Below, piece after piece: positions 29,236-37,362 of a DNA stretch of 38,445 nt. The position numbers and the translations under genes were made by a program. Numbering within the stretch: the stretch's first letter is position 1; each line of letters opens with the position of its first letter. Origin of the DNA: Candidatus Woesearchaeota archaeon. GTDB lineage: Archaea; Nanobdellota; Nanobdellia; Woesearchaeales; UBA525. The stretch spans positions 1 to 38,445 of the forward strand of contig JAAOYH010000030.1 of assembly GCA_018221245.1 (NCBI GenBank), given 5' to 3'. The notes beneath the pieces were generated by a model. It did not search any database and was not told the origin of the DNA. It was given only the letters and a program-made list of their open reading frames with translations.

Positions 29236-29541
29236 CTACTCAGCGATAATGTTGTAGATATTCTCTTCCTTTTCTTCATCGCCGAGCTGCAGGATATAGG
29301 CGACCTCGTACTGTCCTGGCTCTAGAGCTTTCAGCGTGAAGATCTCTGGCCTCCTTCCACCTATGAGTGGGGTCCCGTCTTCTCCTGTAGGTAGTTCGCC
29401 CTTGACGCCGTCAAGAACATCAATTCCTTTGGGTGTGTGGAGATATCCGTGCAGGTGTGCAGCGCCCTTCTCAGTGATTTCAAATACCTCGCCGACCTTG
29501 ACTTCCAGTGTCTTTTCCGATAGTATTTCTCTTTCCATCAT
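29236..29541 (-). CDS. small chagasin-like beta protein
   Basis: About 101 residues, mainly beta. The segments LEVKVGEVFEITEK, HLHGYLHTPKGIDVLDG and EIFTLKALEPGQYEVAYIL follow the order seen in chagasin-type cysteine protease inhibitors (I42), whose third loop follows an F-x-A-x-x-P-G pattern. The N-P-T-T-G loop is not present, so inhibitor activity is doubtful. There is no signal peptide. Start: ATG 29541 (or 29538), about 26 bp after a minus-strand AAATACTTATTT box, giving a leaderless mRNA; a GTG at 29556 is less likely. Its 3' end abuts tRNA-Glu repeat copy 3. Confidence 0.65.
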   Translation of the reverse strand: MMEREILSEKTLEVKVGEVFEITEKGAAHLHGYLHTPKGIDVLDGVKGELPTGEDGTPLIGGRRPEIFTLKALEPGQYEVAYILQLGDEEKEENIYNIIAE

Positions 29542-29661
29542 GGTTTTCCAGAACACGCAAATAAGTATTTATCGCTCAGCTTTTGGTAGGGGGAGCATCT
29601 CCCTATCATTTTGGCGATAGAACCTGTATTTTAGAACGCCGCTCTTGTCATGAACGACGGC

Positions 29662-29673
29662 GCATTATATTTA
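29662..29673 (+). promoter_or_regulatory. TATA box before the 17-codon ORF
   Basis: CATTATATTTAA follows a CGCCG...CGGCG inverted repeat (about 29638-29662) and lies 25-30 bp before the mini-ORF start. The preceding 80 bp also hold a TAGGGGGAGCATCTCCCTA hairpin (about 29587-29605). Confidence 0.45.
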
Positions 29674-29696
29674 AATCTTATTAATGGAGGATTCTC

Positions 29697-29750
29697 ATGC
29701 AGAATAATCATTTGAAAATGAATGGGTTGAAATTAGTCTTAGACTTGTAG
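29697..29750 (+). CDS. possible 17-codon mini-ORF
   Basis: ATG to TAG encodes MQNNHLKMNGLKLVLDL. It has a TATA box (29662-29673) and a GGAGG ribosome site 7-8 bp before the ATG. The bases GATTCTCATGCAGAAT at 29690-29705 recur exactly at the start of the DEAD-box helicase gene (31792-31807). It could be a small peptide gene, a leader, or the stranded 5' end of a duplicated helicase gene interrupted by the S-layer-like gene. Confidence 0.4.
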   Translation: MQNNHLKMNGLKLVLDL

Positions 29751-29769
29751 TAGTTTTCAAGTAACAACT

Positions 29770-29779
29770 ATTATATATC
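29770..29779 (+). promoter_or_regulatory. TATA box of the S-layer-like gene
   Basis: ATTATATATC is centred 26 bp before the ATG at 29800, predicting a leaderless and probably strong transcript for an abundant surface protein. Confidence 0.6.
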
Positions 29780-29799
29780 TTCATCATTAGGGGCGTTGC

Positions 29800-31701
29800 A
29801 TGGTAACAAAACACATTCTCACATTTGCGTTGTGCTTTTTGCTGGTTTTAGCAGCGTGCAATGACAGTAACGTAGCTGGTGAAGCAAAAGGGGGATCAAA
29901 AGGACCTCCTGGTGTAGACATTGCTCCCCCCTCGATAGAGTATGGGGAGTTTCAAATGAAACAGCACATTCGTGAAATGGTGTCTGGGACTCTAACTGCA
30001 AATGAGTTGCCTGGACTTGCGGATTATATCATAGCAGAAAAAAAATCATCCACAACATTCGGCCAGAGCCTTACTATTGGAGATGGTCTCCAACTCATTG
30101 CAGTGAACTATGTGGAGAATGAGGATGATACACTCGGAGATTTTTTTGTCGTTGATACAGGTTTGCCTTTCTTCTCTTGGGAAGGGACGTTTTCTCAGGC
30201 CTTGGCTGAGCCATATGAAGGCAAGTATATCCCGATTCTTGGCAAGGCATATAAGATATTTAGAGCCACATCTTTTGGGGAGGATGGTCTTTCTTTGGAA
30301 CTTATCCCTGCATCATCATTTGAGGGAAGCATGAAAGAAGGAGAAACAGACACATTTATTGTTGATGGATTAACAATGGAAGTAACGTTGGTGTTTGTTG
30401 AAACAAGCGGCACACCATACGCGAAATTTTCTGTCGACGGTGTTTTGACTGACAATATAGGGGTTGGAGATACAGATTTCTTATTGAATAGTCTCCAACT
30501 AGGAGTGTCTGACATCCAAGCGAAACGTAAGAGCAGCAGTGTAGATTTCTTTATATCAGGTCCAGGCGTAAAATTCACAGACACGAATACGGCTTCTAGT
30601 ACAAACGGAGGGAGCGTGGAAATTGGAGCAGAGAATATAGAAGATGCAACTGTGGAGCTGATAGTGGGTGCTTCTGGCATCACAGGCATTAAGTATGATC
30701 TCCAAGCAGATGCGAACGTTGGTTCCATACTCTATGTTGCTCCAGGACAGGGTGTCAAGGATTTTTTGGATGAGCCTGAAGGACTATTTGGGTTGGATGT
30801 TGTGTTTGAAAGTGTTGATAGTGTTGCATCCTCGAAGATTGAATTCGGAGCTTATGGGGATAATGAGTATGGACTCAAGGTGACAAACTCAAGAGGAAAG
30901 ATGTACTCAGCACCATTAGTGATAGCGCTCAATGAAACGATTAAATGGGGTGACGCAGACGATGACTTTTGGTTCACTGAGCCGTCATTTACATCAGGTC
31001 TCACGATTGATCTCTCAGGGAGTGATTTTTGGATATCAGACGATGATTACTTCGTTGTGAGTCGTGATGATGTAGGGCCCTCTGCAATCCTCCAATACGA
31101 TGACATTGACACAAGTGAACGTGTTATTTACTTCAACGATGCGGCAACAGGCGAAACAAAAAGCGTTAGCTATATTCTTGATGCAAACGACCCGGACATC
31201 CTGGGCTATACAAGGAACTTAGTCGTTGAAGGAAACACGTACGCGGTATGGGTTGCCAGTTCACAAGGGCATCCTTTGGCGATTGATCTAAATGGAGATG
31301 CTATGCTTTCTGGAGCAAATGTCGGCTTCACAGTGAACGGAGGAGGTGTTCTCAACTTTGGAGGATACCAGGCTGGAGATTCATTTGTTTACGGTGGATT
31401 GAACATGAGCCTCGCTACGAATTTTGAGTCAGGAACTGAAGTGTTGAATTGGCAGATATGGGCTGATTTTTTTGAGGTACGCTTAGGACACATAATGTAC
31501 TCAGGACCTTTCGCTGCTGACGCGGAGTCTAATAGGTTCCGCATGATTAACGACGACATGGATGACAACTGGGACAGGGGTAGAACCGATTATGGTGCTC
31601 TTGTAGAATACTACAATCCCCGTACTGCTACACCTGAAGAGCTTTTCATCACTTACCCTGAAAACAGCGTTGAAACCAACATTCTCGTGAAGCTTGGCTG
31701 A
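29800..31701 (+). CDS. S-layer-like surface lipoprotein
   Basis: 633 residues. The signal peptide (TKHILTFALCFLLVLAAC) ends in a lipobox LAAC, so Cys at about 20 may carry lipid. A Gly/Lys/Pro linker follows. The mature chain is acidic, beta-rich and nearly free of cysteine. Repeated features (LTIGDGLQLIAVNYVEN, DTFIVDGLTMEVTLVFVE, WGDADDDFWFTEPSF, SGSDFWISDDDYF) resemble archaeal S-layer domain proteins. It ends without a membrane helix (ETNILVKLG). It probably forms or decorates the cell-surface layer. It has a leaderless promoter and a long T-tract terminator, as suits a highly expressed gene. The S-layer assignment rests on pattern, not on a search. Confidence 0.75.
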   Translation: MVTKHILTFALCFLLVLAACNDSNVAGEAKGGSKGPPGVDIAPPSIEYGEFQMKQHIREMVSGTLTANELPGLADYIIAEKKSSTTFGQSLTIGDGLQLIAVNYVENEDDTLGDFFVVDTGLPFFSWEGTFSQALAEPYEGKYIPILGKAYKIFRATSFGEDGLSLELIPASSFEGSMKEGETDTFIVDGLTMEVTLVFVETSGTPYAKFSVDGVLTDNIGVGDTDFLLNSLQLGVSDIQAKRKSSSVDFFISGPGVKFTDTNTASSTNGGSVEIGAENIEDATVELIVGASGITGIKYDLQADANVGSILYVAPGQGVKDFLDEPEGLFGLDVVFESVDSVASSKIEFGAYGDNEYGLKVTNSRGKMYSAPLVIALNETIKWGDADDDFWFTEPSFTSGLTIDLSGSDFWISDDDYFVVSRDDVGPSAILQYDDIDTSERVIYFNDAATGETKSVSYILDANDPDILGYTRNLVVEGNTYAVWVASSQGHPLAIDLNGDAMLSGANVGFTVNGGGVLNFGGYQAGDSFVYGGLNMSLATNFESGTEVLNWQIWADFFEVRLGHIMYSGPFAADAESNRFRMINDDMDDNWDRGRTDYGALVEYYNPRTATPEELFITYPENSVETNILVKLG

Positions 31702-31732
31702 TTTTTTTTTTTTTTATTTTTTTTTTTATTTT
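31702..31732 (+). terminator. T-tract terminator of the S-layer-like gene
   Basis: Directly after the stop, about 28 of 31 bases are T, interrupted by single A residues. There is no hairpin. Archaeal RNA polymerase terminates at such U-runs with the help of FttA, which is encoded in this window. Confidence 0.85.
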
Positions 31733-31753
31733 GTGTGTGGGCATAACAATCTG

Positions 31754-31763
31754 TTTTATAAAT
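31754..31763 (+). promoter_or_regulatory. TATA box of the DEAD-box helicase gene
   Basis: TTTTATAAAT predicts a start site near 31785 and a leader of about 14 nt containing GAGTGATT. This supports the ATG at 31799 over the GTG at 31790. Confidence 0.5.
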
Positions 31764-31798
31764 GAAAGTCAGTTCTGCTTTTTAAAAGAGTGATTCTC

Positions 31799-33067
31799 AT
31801 GCAGAATGTCTTTGAAAACATGTCGGAGCCCTTGAAGAGGGCCATAGATATGCAGGGCTATAAGGAGCCCACAGCTATTCAGGAACAGGCAATCCCTAAA
31901 GTTTTAGTGGGAAAAGATGTACTGGGCATTGCTCAGACAGGGACTGGAAAAACAGCAGCCTTTGTCCTGCCTATGCTACAAAGAATGATTCTTGACCCTA
32001 GACGGGGAATCCGATCGTTAATCCTCTGTCCGACAAGAGAGTTGGCAATGCAGGTAGCGGAAGAGATAAAGATATTCGCCAAGAATACAAGAATAAAGCA
32101 CGTCGCAGTATATGGTGGTGTAAAACAAGGCCCTCAAGTCACTGCACTTAAGCAGGGAGTAGACATTCTCGTAGCAACGCCAGGAAGATTAATGGATCTC
32201 CACCAGCAGGGCCATGTCAACCTTGGAAAGGTCGAATTCTTCGTCCTGGATGAGGCTGATAGAATGCTTGACATGGGTTTCATTCCCGACATAAAGAAAA
32301 TCTCTAATCTTATCCCTAAAAATCGACAGACTCTTTACTTTTCAGCGACTATGTCTAACATGGTATCCAAACTAGCTAACTCGTTATTGAAAGATCCTGT
32401 CAGGGTTGAAGTGACTCCACAGGCAACTCCTGTTGAGAAGATTGAGCAAAGAGTCCTGTTTGTCGACCACGCAGACAAGTTTGATCTGTTGCTTTATCTT
32501 CTAGAACACGATTATTTGGAGAAAGTTCTCATCTTTAACAAAACAAAGCGCGGAGCAGACAAGATTTGCAGGAAACTAAAGCAAAAAAACGTTTCTGCCC
32601 AACAGATTCACGGGGACAGGACGCAAAATCAGAGGACTCAGGCATTGAAGGCCTTTTCTTCAGGTAAAGTACGTTGTCTTGTAGCTACAGACGTCGCGGC
32701 TAGAGGCATTGACATTGATGATATTAGCCACGTGATAAATTTCGATCTTCCACGAGAGGCCGAGAACTACGTTCACAGGATTGGTCGTACCGCGAGAGCT
32801 GGGGCTGAAGGAACTGCTTATTCATTCTGTACTGCGGACGACAAACCTCTGTTACTAGCCATTCATAAGGTGCTGAAGAAAGAGTTAATCACTCTAGAGC
32901 ACAAGTTCCACTCAGAAAAAGCCTCAAAAAGCACAGTAAAGAGTGAAAAAAAGGAATCTAAACGTTTCTCTAAGAACAGAAGGAGTGGCCCTAGAGGCAA
33001 AGGTGCCTCAAAGAGAAAACCTAAGGGTGGTTTCCACAAGTTCAAGCGTCGCGGCAGAAAACGATAA
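31799..33067 (+). CDS. DEAD-box ATP-dependent RNA helicase
   Basis: 422 residues. All core motifs are present in order: Q motif (KEPTAIQEQAIP), Walker A AQTGTGKT, PTRELA, TPGR, DEAD in VLDEADRMLDMG, SAT, the LIFNKTKRGAD strand, ATDVAARGIDI and HRIGRTARAG. The last ~60 residues are a Lys/Arg/Ser/Gly-rich tail that should bind RNA, as in cold-shock and ribosome-assembly helicases (RhlE/DeaD type). It uses ATP to unwind short RNA duplexes in the cytoplasm. Its first 16 bases of start context are duplicated at 29690. There is no obvious operon partner. Confidence 0.95.
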   Translation: MQNVFENMSEPLKRAIDMQGYKEPTAIQEQAIPKVLVGKDVLGIAQTGTGKTAAFVLPMLQRMILDPRRGIRSLILCPTRELAMQVAEEIKIFAKNTRIKHVAVYGGVKQGPQVTALKQGVDILVATPGRLMDLHQQGHVNLGKVEFFVLDEADRMLDMGFIPDIKKISNLIPKNRQTLYFSATMSNMVSKLANSLLKDPVRVEVTPQATPVEKIEQRVLFVDHADKFDLLLYLLEHDYLEKVLIFNKTKRGADKICRKLKQKNVSAQQIHGDRTQNQRTQALKAFSSGKVRCLVATDVAARGIDIDDISHVINFDLPREAENYVHRIGRTARAGAEGTAYSFCTADDKPLLLAIHKVLKKELITLEHKFHSEKASKSTVKSEKKESKRFSKNRRSGPRGKGASKRKPKGGFHKFKRRGRKR

Positions 33068-33108
33068 TCTCCGAAAAGTAATTATACTTCATTCACTCGC
33101 CAGTGAGT

Positions 33109-33504
33109 ATGGGACACCCGCTCATCGACAAAATCATCAATGACGGCATAGATTCTGTAAATGTAGATATGCTCTCCGACCAGCTCAGATTCGACCTAAT
33201 GTCTGAGGCTGGAAAGAAACTCCTGCACATGGGTCGTTTGAGAGAGTCCGCGGATGCTTTTGCCATCGGTGGCAACCAGGAGCAGCTCATGGAGCAGGGA
33301 AGATGGTTTCTCGACCAGAGACGCTATGGCCCTGCAGCATTGTTCTTACGTCACGCAGCACATCCTGACATGCTGATGGAGCTCGCCCAGAAGTGTCTCG
33401 CTGCTGGACATGTCGAGGAGGCAGCGGCTGTGTACGAGTCTCTAGGCGACGAGACAATGGCTCAGTTCATCAAGTCGAACTTCACTCAGACGCAGAGCCC
33501 TTAG
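33109..33504 (+). CDS. TPR-like helical repeat protein
   Basis: 131 residues from the ATG at 33109, about 24 bp after TTATACTT (33082-33089), so probably leaderless; GTG 33103 is possible. After an N-terminal ~25-residue segment come helical pairs of the TPR/SEL1 type: AGKKLLHMGRLRESADAFAIG, EQGRWFLDQRRYGPAALFLRHA, and AQKCLAAGHVEEAAAVYESLG, each with a Gly/Arg turn and small residues at packing positions. Such proteins scaffold protein complexes. Its 3' end overlaps the convergent gene by 23 bp. Partner unknown. Confidence 0.75.
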   Translation: MGHPLIDKIINDGIDSVNVDMLSDQLRFDLMSEAGKKLLHMGRLRESADAFAIGGNQEQLMEQGRWFLDQRRYGPAALFLRHAAHPDMLMELAQKCLAAGHVEEAAAVYESLGDETMAQFIKSNFTQTQSP

Positions 33505-33859
33505 TTGCATCAATAATAGGTTTTTGAGTTTCGTACTGATCCCTCAAGTGTTTAACATTCTTTTCTGCGAACTTCAGAAGCTCTTCGAAGAATTCAGGAT
33601 TATCAATCATGAGGTTCATGCAGTCGTGGGCCCATGAATTCATCTCGTAAAGGGAGTTCCCCATATGAACATACATTGTGTGGTCGTCAGCGTGTCTTGT
33701 CTTCTGAACCTTAACCAAGTTGAGATGGGTTCCATGGCCAAAACTCTCTACCTTTTGCAAAAGTCCAAAGTCGTGTAACTTCTTGCAGAATTCATCAGAC
33801 TCCTCTAGAATATTGTCGATTCCATCATTGTATATTGTAAATGTGGTTAGGTATCCCAT
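33482..33859 (-). CDS. hypothetical soluble protein
   Basis: 125 residues. It reads as a compact alpha/beta domain: YLTTFTIYNDGIDNILEESDEF (strand then helix), a His-rich middle (SFGHGTHLNLVKVQKTRHADDHTMYVHMGNS), and a helical C terminus. The spaced His/Asp residues in the middle could bind metal. I recognise no family. A minus-strand A/T-rich box (GTTATTAATC) lies about 25-30 bp before the ATG. The gene converges on, and overlaps, the TPR-like gene by 23 bp. Confidence 0.65.
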   Translation of the reverse strand: MGYLTTFTIYNDGIDNILEESDEFCKKLHDFGLLQKVESFGHGTHLNLVKVQKTRHADDHTMYVHMGNSLYEMNSWAHDCMNLMIDNPEFFEELLKFAEKNVKHLRDQYETQKPIIDATKGSASE

Positions 33860-33899
33860 TAGAAACAGGATTCAGTTCAGATTAATAACTTCTCCGTAA

Positions 33900-33910
33900 C
33901 TTTTATAAAC
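33900..33910 (+). promoter_or_regulatory. TATA box of the ribosomal uL1-uL10-P1 operon
   Basis: CTTTTATAAAC predicts a start site near 33931 and a leader of about 30 nt before the uL1 ATG, in contrast with the many leaderless genes around it. Confidence 0.65.
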
Positions 33911-33936
33911 ACTTCTTGAATCTCATGCACTAACTT

Positions 33937-33953
33937 ACTCCTTAGGGAGGAGT
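33937..33953 (+). promoter_or_regulatory. leader hairpin holding the uL1 ribosome binding site
   Basis: ACTCCT-TAGGG-AGGAGT: a 6-bp stem and 5-nt loop. The GGGAGGAG Shine-Dalgarno region lies in the loop and 3' strand, so folding would hide it. L1 operons of methanogens are known to be autoregulated by L1 binding near the mRNA start; a similar control here is inference. Confidence 0.5.
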
Positions 33954-33960
33954 CACGCAC

Positions 33961-34608
33961 ATGGCGCTCGACGAAAAAAAACTAAAAGAAGCTGTACAGT
34001 CACTGCACAAGCACAAAGTGAAGTTCTCACAATCGTACGATCTCCTGGTCAGCCTGAAAGATCTAAACCTGAAGAACCCAGACGATCAGGTAGAATTCTT
34101 TACACAATTACCAGTAAGTCCTGGTAAGAAAATCTCAGTATGTGCTCTCGTAGGTCCAGAAATGGTCGACGAAGCAAAATCTGCGATGGACAAAGTAGTC
34201 CGCCAGTCAGAGTTCGGAAAGCTCCAGAAGACGGACGTGAAGAAGCTCGCGAAAGAGTATGACTACTTTGTAGGACAAGCCAATATAATGCCTAAGATTG
34301 CGCAGTCTTTCGGCCGTGTCCTAGGTCCCAAGGGCAAGATGCCAAACCCTAAAGCAGGATGCATTGTCCCGCCTAAGGCACCCTTGAAACCTCTTGTGGA
34401 CAGGCTCCAGAAAACTGTCAAGATATCTGCAAGGAAAATTCCTAATATCCAAATCAGAGTCGCCAGCCAGGCGATGAAGGAAGAGGAGGTCGTTAAAAAC
34501 GTCCTTACAGTCTACGACCAGATAGTCCATCACCTCCCTAGAGAAGAGAACAACGTGCGTTCCGTGTTCCTAAAGGTCACGATGAGCGCGCCGGTGAAAC
34601 TCAAATGA
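33961..34608 (+). CDS. rpl1: ribosomal protein uL1
   Basis: 215 residues, normal for archaeal L1. Family features include DQVEFFTQLPVSPGKK near the N terminus, the central LGPKGKMPNPKAGCIVPP signature, and a C-terminal [16 protein letters not shown]. It binds 23S rRNA helices 76-78 at the L1 stalk and helps release deacylated tRNA. It is the first gene of the operon with uL10 and P1, and overlaps uL10 by 4 bp. Its leader can fold to hide the ribosome site, consistent with the autoregulation known for L1 in other archaea. Confidence 0.97.
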   Translation: MALDEKKLKEAVQSLHKHKVKFSQSYDLLVSLKDLNLKNPDDQVEFFTQLPVSPGKKISVCALVGPEMVDEAKSAMDKVVRQSEFGKLQKTDVKKLAKEYDYFVGQANIMPKIAQSFGRVLGPKGKMPNPKAGCIVPPKAPLKPLVDRLQKTVKISARKIPNIQIRVASQAMKEEEVVKNVLTVYDQIVHHLPREENNVRSVFLKVTMSAPVKLK

Positions 34609-35648
34609 TCAACTACAAGCCACACGTCAGCGAGGTCAAGGAGGCCACCGTGAAGCAGCTTGTGAAACAGCTCGATGAGGCACCAATCATAGGCATCCTC
34701 AACATGGAGAGCCTTCCTGCAAAGAACCTCGCGAGGATGAGAAAATCACTCCGTGACAAAGTAGAGATAGTCATGGCTAAACGTAGGCTCATCAAGATAG
34801 CTCTAGGAAAGAGCAAGAAACAAGGTATTGATCAGCTAGACCCTTACCTTACAGGTATGCCTGCTCTCTTATTCACAAAGGACAACCCTTTCACACTATT
34901 CAAGATAATCAAGAAGAACCAGAGCCCCGCTCCAATTAAGGCAGGTCAGGAAGCGCCAAAGGATCTTGTGATCCCTGCAGGCCCAACCCAGTTTCCTCCC
35001 GGACCGATTATCGGTGAGCTTGGCGGCATGGGAATCAAGGCAGGCATCCAGGATGGCAAGGTAGTCATCAAGGAAGATGCAACAATTCTCAAGGAAGGGG
35101 AATTGGCGGACGTCGAGAAAGCAGGATTCTGCGCGAAGATGGGTATGGAGCCCATGCGTATCGGGCTTACGCTCACGGCAGTCTTCGAGAACGGGGAGAT
35201 ACTAACCTCGAAGGTCCTAGACATAGACGAAGACAAGTTCATGCAGGACATCGCGACCGCAGCATCCCAGGCAAGTAACCTAGCGTACGAAATCATGTAC
35301 ACAACATCAGACAATATTATCATGTTCATCCAGAAGGCACATGTTGAGGCAGAGAACCTCTCCTACGAGGCAGAGGTGCTCACAGACAGCAACACATCAA
35401 GACTACTGGCAAAGGCGGATGCGCAGGCGGCCACGCTGAAGAGCAAGGTTCCCGACGCACCTGTAAAGGAAAAACCAAAGGAGACTCCTGAGGAGAAACC
35501 TGCTGAGCCAACAGAGAAACCTGCAGAAGAACCAAAAACAGAGCAGGAAGAAAAGAAAGAGGAAACTAAGGAAGAGCCGAAGGCAGAAGAAGTGGCTGAA
35601 AAGCCAGCCGAGACAGAACCAGAAGGAGAGAAATCAGAATCACAATAG
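34605..35648 (+). CDS. rpl10: ribosomal protein uL10 (aP0), stalk base
   Basis: 347 residues. The rRNA-binding N-terminal domain ([28 protein letters not shown] ... [15 protein letters not shown]) is followed by the archaeal/eukaryotic insertion domain ([40 protein letters not shown]). The helical spine that binds P1 dimers follows. The C terminus is a long Lys/Glu/Pro/Thr tail ending in EGEKSESQ. It lacks the LGALFG-type hydrophobic end found on P1 here and normally shared by archaeal P0, which recruits translation GTPases. It starts within the uL1 stop and is followed by P1 after 11 bp. Confidence 0.97.
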   Translation: MINYKPHVSEVKEATVKQLVKQLDEAPIIGILNMESLPAKNLARMRKSLRDKVEIVMAKRRLIKIALGKSKKQGIDQLDPYLTGMPALLFTKDNPFTLFKIIKKNQSPAPIKAGQEAPKDLVIPAGPTQFPPGPIIGELGGMGIKAGIQDGKVVIKEDATILKEGELADVEKAGFCAKMGMEPMRIGLTLTAVFENGEILTSKVLDIDEDKFMQDIATAASQASNLAYEIMYTTSDNIIMFIQKAHVEAENLSYEAEVLTDSNTSRLLAKADAQAATLKSKVPDAPVKEKPKETPEEKPAEPTEKPAEEPKTEQEEKKEETKEEPKAEEVAEKPAETEPEGEKSESQ

Positions 35649-35659
35649 GAGGCGAACCC

Positions 35660-35974
35660 ATGGAATACATTTACACAGCACTACTCTTGCACAAAGCAGG
35701 GCAAGAGGTATCCGAAACCAATGTCAAAAAAGTCCTTGAAGCAGCAGGTGTTAAAGCAGACGATGGCCGAATCAAAGCCCTAATGGCAGCGCTAGATGGC
35801 GTCAACATTGAGGATGCGATCGCGACCGCGGCTCCAGCAGCCGCTGCACCAGCTCCTGCCGCAGCAGGTGGCGGAGACGCTCCTGCAGCAGAGGCCAAGG
35901 AAGAGAAGAAAGAGGAAGAGGAGAAAGTGAGCGAAGAAGAGGCCGCAGCAGGTCTTGGCGCGCTCTTCGGCTAA
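35660..35974 (+). CDS. rpl12: ribosomal stalk protein P1 (archaeal L12)
   Basis: 104 residues. The helical dimerisation domain ([22 protein letters not shown] ... [14 protein letters not shown]) leads to an Ala/Pro-rich hinge, an acidic Glu/Lys stretch and the conserved end [14 protein letters not shown], which recruits translation factors. GGAGG at 35648-35652 lies 7 bp before the ATG. Last gene of the ribosomal operon; a T-rich terminator follows. Confidence 0.97.
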   Translation: MEYIYTALLLHKAGQEVSETNVKKVLEAAGVKADDGRIKALMAALDGVNIEDAIATAAPAAAAPAPAAAGGGDAPAAEAKEEKKEEEEKVSEEEAAAGLGALFG

Positions 35975-35980
35975 GCCGGA

Positions 35981-36000
35981 CCTTTTCTCATCCTTTTTTT
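35981..36000 (+). terminator. T-rich terminator after P1
   Basis: CCTTTTCTCATCCTTTTTTT lies 6 bp after the P1 stop, with two T-runs and no hairpin, as usual for archaeal operons. Confidence 0.6.
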
Positions 36001-36021
36001 CCATTTATTATAGGTGGTTGA

Positions 36022-36957
36022 ATGCCAAAGAAAGAAGTTCCAGAAAAGAAGGTCAAGAAGCCTTCTAAGAAGAAGGATTCTAAAGAGAAAACTTCAAAGA
36101 AGCCTGAGCTGACCCCTGAGCAGCTGAAAGCGAAGCTCAAGGATCTGAACGAGAAGAAAGAAGAGGCGTTCAGGAAGAAGCAGGAGCTTGGCACCCAGAT
36201 AGCAGAGAAGATTCGCGCTATAAACCAACTTAAGATAACAAGGAATGGGCTCACCCGACAGGTACGAGAGATAAAAAAGGATCGTGATAAGCTCAATACG
36301 CAGATTACAGAGAGAATTGAAGAGATTAAGAAGACTCGGCCCAAGAAGGAGAAGGCAGCAGGGTCTATGCCTATGGATCCACGAGGCAGGCCACTAAGGC
36401 CGCACATGATTCAGAAACAGATTAAGGACCTAGAGACCAAAGTAGAGACAATTCCTATGAGCTTTGGTGCTGAGCAGAAAGTTATGAAGACCCTCAAGAT
36501 TCTCCAGAAACAGCTCAACCAGATAAAGGAGGTCTCAGGGCTATCTGCGGAGACTTCTGCTAAGAGCAAGGAGATTGATGTTCTCAAGAAGGATGCAAAC
36601 GCACTCCACGCAAAAGTCACGGAGCTGGCGAAGCAATCACAGGATTATCATGAGAAGATGCTCTTGTTGGGGAAAGAAATTGACGAACTGAAGGCCAACG
36701 AGGACAAGGTCTACCAGGACTTCCTAAAACACAAGCAAGAATATGTGGAGCTTTCAGGAGATATTACAGACGTCCGTGAAGAGGAGCGTAAGGAGCGCGC
36801 GAAGAAACGCGAACAATCTATGAATGCTCGCAGGAAAAAGCAAGAAGCAGAACAGAAGACCCTCAAGGAGCGCGCGAAAGAGGCAGAATCCAAGATGGTG
36901 AAAGGTCAGAAGCTTACCACAGAGGATCTTCTTGCACTCCAAGGCGTCAAGGATTAA
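36022..36957 (+). CDS. archaeal coiled-coil protein (COG1340-like)
   Basis: 311 residues, start ATG with AGGTGGTTGA just upstream. A Lys-rich N terminus (1-35) is followed by continuous heptads. The break near 110-130 (SMPMDPRGRPLRPHMIQKQ) holds the characteristic turn, followed by an IPMSFGAEQKVMKTLKILQKQL block like the conserved centre of COG1340 archaeal coiled-coil proteins. The C terminus is Arg/Lys/Glu-rich with a short LTTEDLLALQG end. These proteins are widespread in archaea with unknown function and often sit near translation genes. It probably forms a long dimeric rod in the cytoplasm. Confidence 0.8.
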   Translation: MPKKEVPEKKVKKPSKKKDSKEKTSKKPELTPEQLKAKLKDLNEKKEEAFRKKQELGTQIAEKIRAINQLKITRNGLTRQVREIKKDRDKLNTQITERIEEIKKTRPKKEKAAGSMPMDPRGRPLRPHMIQKQIKDLETKVETIPMSFGAEQKVMKTLKILQKQLNQIKEVSGLSAETSAKSKEIDVLKKDANALHAKVTELAKQSQDYHEKMLLLGKEIDELKANEDKVYQDFLKHKQEYVELSGDITDVREEERKERAKKREQSMNARRKKQEAEQKTLKERAKEAESKMVKGQKLTTEDLLALQGVKD

Positions 36958-36993
36958 TAACATTTATAACACGGTGTTTCCGTGATGAGTTCT

Positions 36994-37362
36994 ATGGCGA
37001 AGAAGAAGCAAGGTGGTCTTTCCTCTATGCTATCTGGGTTGACTGAGCTCCTTTTCTCGAGCGTGGTGACCAAGGTAGAGGGTGAGGCAGACGTGCTAAT
37101 CCATAAAGTAGAGACGAAAGTAGACAACATCATCAAGAAGATTGATGTCAGGATAAAGCAGCATCACCAAAAGATGATGATAGACTTGCAAATATCTGCT
37201 CTGAATGGTGTCGCGTGGCTGTTTATGCTGTTTGCAATATTTTTCTATATGACTGAGTTCGTAGGATATTCAAGACACGCATCTTTCTTTGTGTTAGGCG
37301 CAATCCTGCTCGTATTTAGCTTATATCTCAAGTACAGAATGTTAAAAATGAGGGTGGTATGA
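36994..37362 (+). CDS. two-helix membrane protein, YqjE/holin-superfamily III-like layout
   Basis: About 122 residues. A basic amphipathic N-terminal half (about 15-65, with VETKVDNIIKKIDVRIKQH) precedes two membrane helices (ALNGVAWLFMLFAIFFYMTEF and HASFFVLGAILLVFSLYL) and a short basic tail. The layout is that of DUF1469/YqjE proteins, which in bacteria lie next to DUF883/YqjD genes, as here. TTTATAAC at 36963-36970 is about 27 bp before ATG 36994, so a leaderless start there is preferred; ATG 36985 and GTG 36982 are also in frame. Family assignment is tentative. Confidence 0.7.
   Translation: MAKKKQGGLSSMLSGLTELLFSSVVTKVEGEADVLIHKVETKVDNIIKKIDVRIKQHHQKMMIDLQISALNGVAWLFMLFAIFFYMTEFVGYSRHASFFVLGAILLVFSLYLKYRMLKMRVV

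Noticed and set aside
29236-29541. Functional cysteine-protease inhibitor (chagasin)
   Set aside because: The fold pattern fits only in part, the N-P-T-T-G loop is missing and there is no signal peptide; kept as chagasin-like only.
30195-30728. 177-residue frame antisense to the S-layer-like gene
   Set aside because: It mirrors the beta-rich surface protein codons and has no promoter of its own.
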